Positions 59,528 through 64,000 of a stretch of DNA of 64,000 bases are shown here, piece after piece. A model generated the notes under the pieces. That model did not search any database. It was not told where the DNA came from and saw nothing but the letters and a program-made list of their open reading frames with translations. A program made the translations under genes and the position numbers. The DNA is taken from contig NZ_BBWK01000012.1 in the NCBI RefSeq assembly GCF_001463765.1, forward strand, positions 1-64,000, in the 5' to 3' direction. This DNA comes from Aureimonas sp. AU4. Lineage in GTDB: Bacteria; Pseudomonadota; Alphaproteobacteria; Rhizobiales; Rhizobiaceae. Position 1 is the stretch's first letter. The number at the start of each line of letters is the position of its first letter.

Positions 59528-60517
59528 ATGAGCATCGGACTGATCGCGCTTCTCGACGACCTGGCCGCCATCGCCAAGGTCGCGGCCGCCTCGCTGGACG
59601 ACGTGGCGACCCTTTCGGCCAAGGCGAGCGTCAAGGCGGCGGGCGTCGTGATCGACGATGCGGCCGTGACGCCGCGCTACGTGGTGGGCTTCTCGCCCGA
59701 CCGCGAGCTGCCGATCGTCGGGCGCATCGCGCTGGGCTCCCTGCGCAACAAGCTCGTGTTCCTCCTGCCGGCCGCGCTCCTGCTCTCGGCCTTCGCCCCT
59801 TGGGCGATCACGCCGCTCCTGGCGATCGGCGGCGCCTATCTCGCCTACGAGGGAAGCGAGAAGGTCTGGGAGGCTTTCCTCTCGCGCAAGGGGGCCGGCC
59901 ACGAGGGCGACGAGGCCGCGCCCAAGGCTGCCAACGCCACGGCGCTCGAGGAGATGCGGGTCCAGAGCGCGGTGAAGACCGACTTCATCCTGTCCGCCGA
60001 GATCATGACCGTGACGCTCGGCGGGCTGCCGGACGGATCGATCTGGGTCCAGGCGGGTGTGCTCGCCGCCGTCGGCATCGCGCTGACGGGCCTCGTCTAT
60101 GGCGGCGTCGCCCTGATCGTGAAGGCAGACGACGTGGGACTAGCGCTGGCGCGCCGCCGCGCCGGCGCGCTCGCCGCCGTCGGCCGCACGATCGTGCGCG
60201 TCATGCCCGGCTTCCTTCATGTCCTGGCGCTGGTCGGAACGGCGGCGATGATCTGGGTGGGCGGCGGCATCCTCCTCCATGCGCTGGAGGTCTTCGGCTT
60301 CGCCGCGCCGGCGCACCTGATCGAGAGCCTCTCCGTCTCGGCCGGCGAGAGCGTTCCCTTCGCCGGCGGCCTCGTGGAATGGATCGTCGGCGCGATCGCC
60401 TCGGGCGTCATGGGGCTTCTGGCCGGGTCCGTGGTCCTCGGCGTCGTTTCGGTTCTCGTGAAGCCGTTCCTCGGCCGCGAGAAGCCGGCGGTGGCGAGCG
60501 GCGGCAGCAAGCCCTGA
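59528..60517 (+). CDS. DUF808-family membrane protein (YedI-like)
   Basis: 329 residues. The family signature SIGLIALLDDLAAIAKVAAA, SLDDVATLSAKASVKAAGVV and IDDAAVTPRYV opens the protein; six or so membrane helices follow, with a conserved VKTDFILSAEIMTVTL segment. Function is unknown. It is convergent with the HD-GYP gene. Confidence 0.92.
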   Translation: MSIGLIALLDDLAAIAKVAAASLDDVATLSAKASVKAAGVVIDDAAVTPRYVVGFSPDRELPIVGRIALGSLRNKLVFLLPAALLLSAFAPWAITPLLAIGGAYLAYEGSEKVWEAFLSRKGAGHEGDEAAPKAANATALEEMRVQSAVKTDFILSAEIMTVTLGGLPDGSIWVQAGVLAAVGIALTGLVYGGVALIVKADDVGLALARRRAGALAAVGRTIVRVMPGFLHVLALVGTAAMIWVGGGILLHALEVFGFAAPAHLIESLSVSAGESVPFAGGLVEWIVGAIASGVMGLLAGSVVLGVVSVLVKPFLGREKPAVASGGSKP

Positions 60518-60529
60518 GAGACCGCCCCC

Positions 60530-61570
60530 TCAGGTGGCGACCGGATCGGAATAGGCGTTCTCGCCGAAGGGCGTCTCCTCGACAGCCCCGTCCTCGGGTG
60601 CGGCCAGCTCGAACCCCATGCAGGCGGCGAACAGGGCGAGGAGTTCGGGGTCGAAATGCCCGCGCCAGCGGGCCATCCGGTGCAGCGCGTCCTCCGGCCG
60701 CCACGGCTTCTTGTAGGGCCGCAGCGAGGTGACGGCGTCGTAGACGTCGCAGATCGAGGCGATCCGGACCGACGGGCCGAGGCTCTCGGCCGCCAGCCCG
60801 TCCGGATAGCCCGTCCCGTCCACGCGCTCGTGATGATGGAGGCAGACCTCGGCCACCATGTCCGGCACGCCTGCCTCCCGCCGCAGCATCTCGTAGCCGG
60901 CGCGCGGATGGGCGCGGACCTTCTCCAGTTCGAGCGGGGTCAGGCCGCCGGTCTTGGCGAGGATCGCCGACGAAAGCTGCATCTTGCCGATGTCGTGGAG
61001 AAGCCCGGCCTGACCGAGCAGCGCGACCTCGCCGCTGGCGAGGCCGAGATGGCGGCCGAAATGGATCATCAGCGCGCTGACGGCGATGGAATGGAGGTGC
61101 GTATAGGCGTCCACCGACTTCAGGCGCGTGATGGCGAGGAGCGCCGCCGCATTGCGCGACAGCGCGTCCGCGATGCCGTCGACGATGGTCTCGCAGCGTC
61201 CCATGCTGACGCCCCGCCCCATGCGCGCCTCGGCAAAGAGCTGCCCGACCGCGCGGCGGCACTGGCGAATCTCGTTCTCGGCCCAGAGCGTCTCGGGCGA
61301 GCGGGGCGCGGCGGGCTCGGCGCGGGCGGGTGCACGGCGGGCGGGCGCCGCGTCCTCGACCATGGCCGCGACGGGCACAGGCGGCATCGACAGGCCCCGG
61401 CTTTCGTCGATCACGACGGCGCGCGCATTGCTGGCGCGCAACTTCAGGAGGTCGCCGTATTCGGTGATCAGGAAGCGGCGCGTCCAGAACGGGTGATCGA
61501 GCCAGTCGCCCTCGATGCGCTCGATGAACATGCCGAGGCGAACCTGATGACGGCTGATGCGCTTGTGCAT
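60530..61570 (-). CDS. HD-GYP domain phosphodiesterase with DUF3391 N-terminus
   Basis: 346 residues. Residues 1-95 resemble DUF3391 (HKRISRHQVRLGMFIERIEG). The HD-GYP domain (about 145-320) has HDIGKMQL and HHERVDGTGYPDGL, intact for metal binding and c-di-GMP hydrolysis. It lowers cyclic di-GMP and so affects motility and biofilm. The only linked gene is convergent. Confidence 0.92.
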   Translation of the reverse strand: MHKRISRHQVRLGMFIERIEGDWLDHPFWTRRFLITEYGDLLKLRASNARAVVIDESRGLSMPPVPVAAMVEDAAPARRAPARAEPAAPRSPETLWAENEIRQCRRAVGQLFAEARMGRGVSMGRCETIVDGIADALSRNAAALLAITRLKSVDAYTHLHSIAVSALMIHFGRHLGLASGEVALLGQAGLLHDIGKMQLSSAILAKTGGLTPLELEKVRAHPRAGYEMLRREAGVPDMVAEVCLHHHERVDGTGYPDGLAAESLGPSVRIASICDVYDAVTSLRPYKKPWRPEDALHRMARWRGHFDPELLALFAACMGFELAAPEDGAVEETPFGENAYSDPVAT

Positions 61571-61723
61571 GACGAGACCGGCGACCTCTCGCCTTCCGCT
61601 GGGGAATAGGACAGTCCCGTGACGGTAGGCGCCGAAGGTTCATGCATGGTTACAGGCCGCTGGCTGGCGGATATTTAATGTTTGACCCCAAGCACGACTG
61701 AAAGTCAGTCGGAATGACGGCCC

Positions 61724-63541
<1,818 letters not shown>

Positions 63542-63558
63542 GGGCGGCTTCTAGCGTA

Positions 63559-64000
63559 TCACCCCGCCGATGGGGAGGGCTCCGGGAAATGGGACAGGAG
63601 CCAGTCTCGGAAGAGCCGGATCTTGGGCGCGTTGCGCCGGCCCGGCGGATAGCACAGCCAGTAGCCGCGATCGCTCGGGCACAGGAGCGCGAAGGGCTGG
63701 CGCAACCGGCCCGCCGCGACGTCGTCGCGGTAGAAGAAGGGCGTCAGGATCGCGACCCCATGGCCGGCCGTGGCGGCGATGGCTTCCAGGTCCTGCCCGC
63801 CCAACTTGTGTCCGTTGTCCACCTCGAAGCCCGGGCGCGCGACGCCCGCGAAAGCGAACCACTCGTTCCACCAGGGGTCGGTCGGATCGATGAGCGGATA
63901 GCGCAGGAGGTCGGCCGGCTCGCGCAAGGGAAGCCCAAGCCGCGCCTCGAGACCGGGATGCAGCATCGGCGTGAAGTCGGCGCGCAGGAGCTTGTGGGTG
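63559..64000 (-). CDS. LysR-family regulator, C-terminal part (runs off the window)
   Basis: The frame is open to the window edge at 64000; the visible 146 residues or so are the distal substrate-binding domain (HKLLRADFTPMLHPGLEARL, GHGVAILTPFFYRDDVAAGR, FRDWLLSHF). The pattern is of the GcvA-like LysR subgroup. The DNA-binding domain lies beyond the window, so the first Met in view is not the start. Confidence 0.85.
   Translation of the reverse strand, partial: THKLLRADFTPMLHPGLEARLGLPLREPADLLRYPLIDPTDPWWNEWFAFAGVARPGFEVDNGHKLGGQDLEAIAATAGHGVAILTPFFYRDDVAAGRLRQPFALLCPSDRGYWLCYPPGRRNAPKIRLFRDWLLSHFPEPSPSAG

Overview
The window is high-G+C chromosomal DNA, most likely from an alphaproteobacterium of the Rhizobiales/Hyphomicrobiales. 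A phyllosphere or Aurantimonadaceae-like host is a guess. The order-level call rests on the two-domain RhaD aldolase/dehydrogenase beside RhaI, the YggT-DUF167 pair, a DUF1127 microprotein, a DUF3772 mechanosensitive channel and small Lys/Ala-rich proteins of rhizobial type. No phage, transposase or CRISPR array is visible. Nearly all sequence is coding, and many long antisense reading frames are composition shadows.

Layout. 0.1-5.2 kb: a GntR/FCD regulator followed by a polar amino-acid-type ABC binding protein and permease (no ATPase gene), a class V PLP enzyme and a hydantoinase-type amidohydrolase. 5.2-9.7 kb: a GrlR-like exported protein with an in-frame stop at codon 3, a cold-shock protein, several microproteins and a CPA1 antiporter. 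9.8-12.2 kb: a large mechanosensitive channel.

12.2-20.8 kb: a divergent catabolic locus. Leftward are a PfkB kinase, a GlpD-like FAD dehydrogenase and the relic of an alcohol dehydrogenase. Rightward are a SAF-domain oxidoreductase resembling the DXR-II/DRL family, an acetoin-dehydrogenase-like E1 alpha/beta, a lipoyl/E3-binding/alpha-beta hydrolase protein, and a HAD phosphatase. 20.9-24.4 kb: three secreted Asn-Gly repeat proteins beside a NarL-type two-component system. 24.5-30.6 kb: a complete dedicated phosphotransferase system (HPr-EI fusion, glucitol-family IIA, IIB, IIC), GutM and a SorC-type regulator.

Read together, 12.2-30.6 kb suggests a polyol pathway: PTS uptake and phosphorylation, then conversion by the DRL-like enzyme, then ThDP/lipoyl cleavage to an acyl-CoA plus a phosphorylated aldehyde. 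A specific testable proposal is catabolism of 2-C-methyl-D-erythritol through MEP and DXP to acetyl-CoA and glyceraldehyde 3-phosphate. This is inference, not shown by the sequence.

30.8-42.5 kb: two unrecognised genes, an L-rhamnose locus (rhaK, rhaU, DeoR regulator, rhaD, rhaI) without its usual ABC transporter, a GntR/DapA-family pair, an alanine racemase and an aldo/keto reductase. 42.6-48.6 kb: a haem-copper oxidase operon with a subunit II-cytochrome c fusion, a subunit I-III fusion, CtaG and a three-haem cytochrome. 48.8-64 kb: ordinary housekeeping and stress genes (ferritin-like protein, YbaK, two SDRs, tRNA-Ala, YggT, inorganic pyrophosphatase, PBP5-type carboxypeptidase, HD-GYP, ABC-F) and a LysR gene cut by the window edge.
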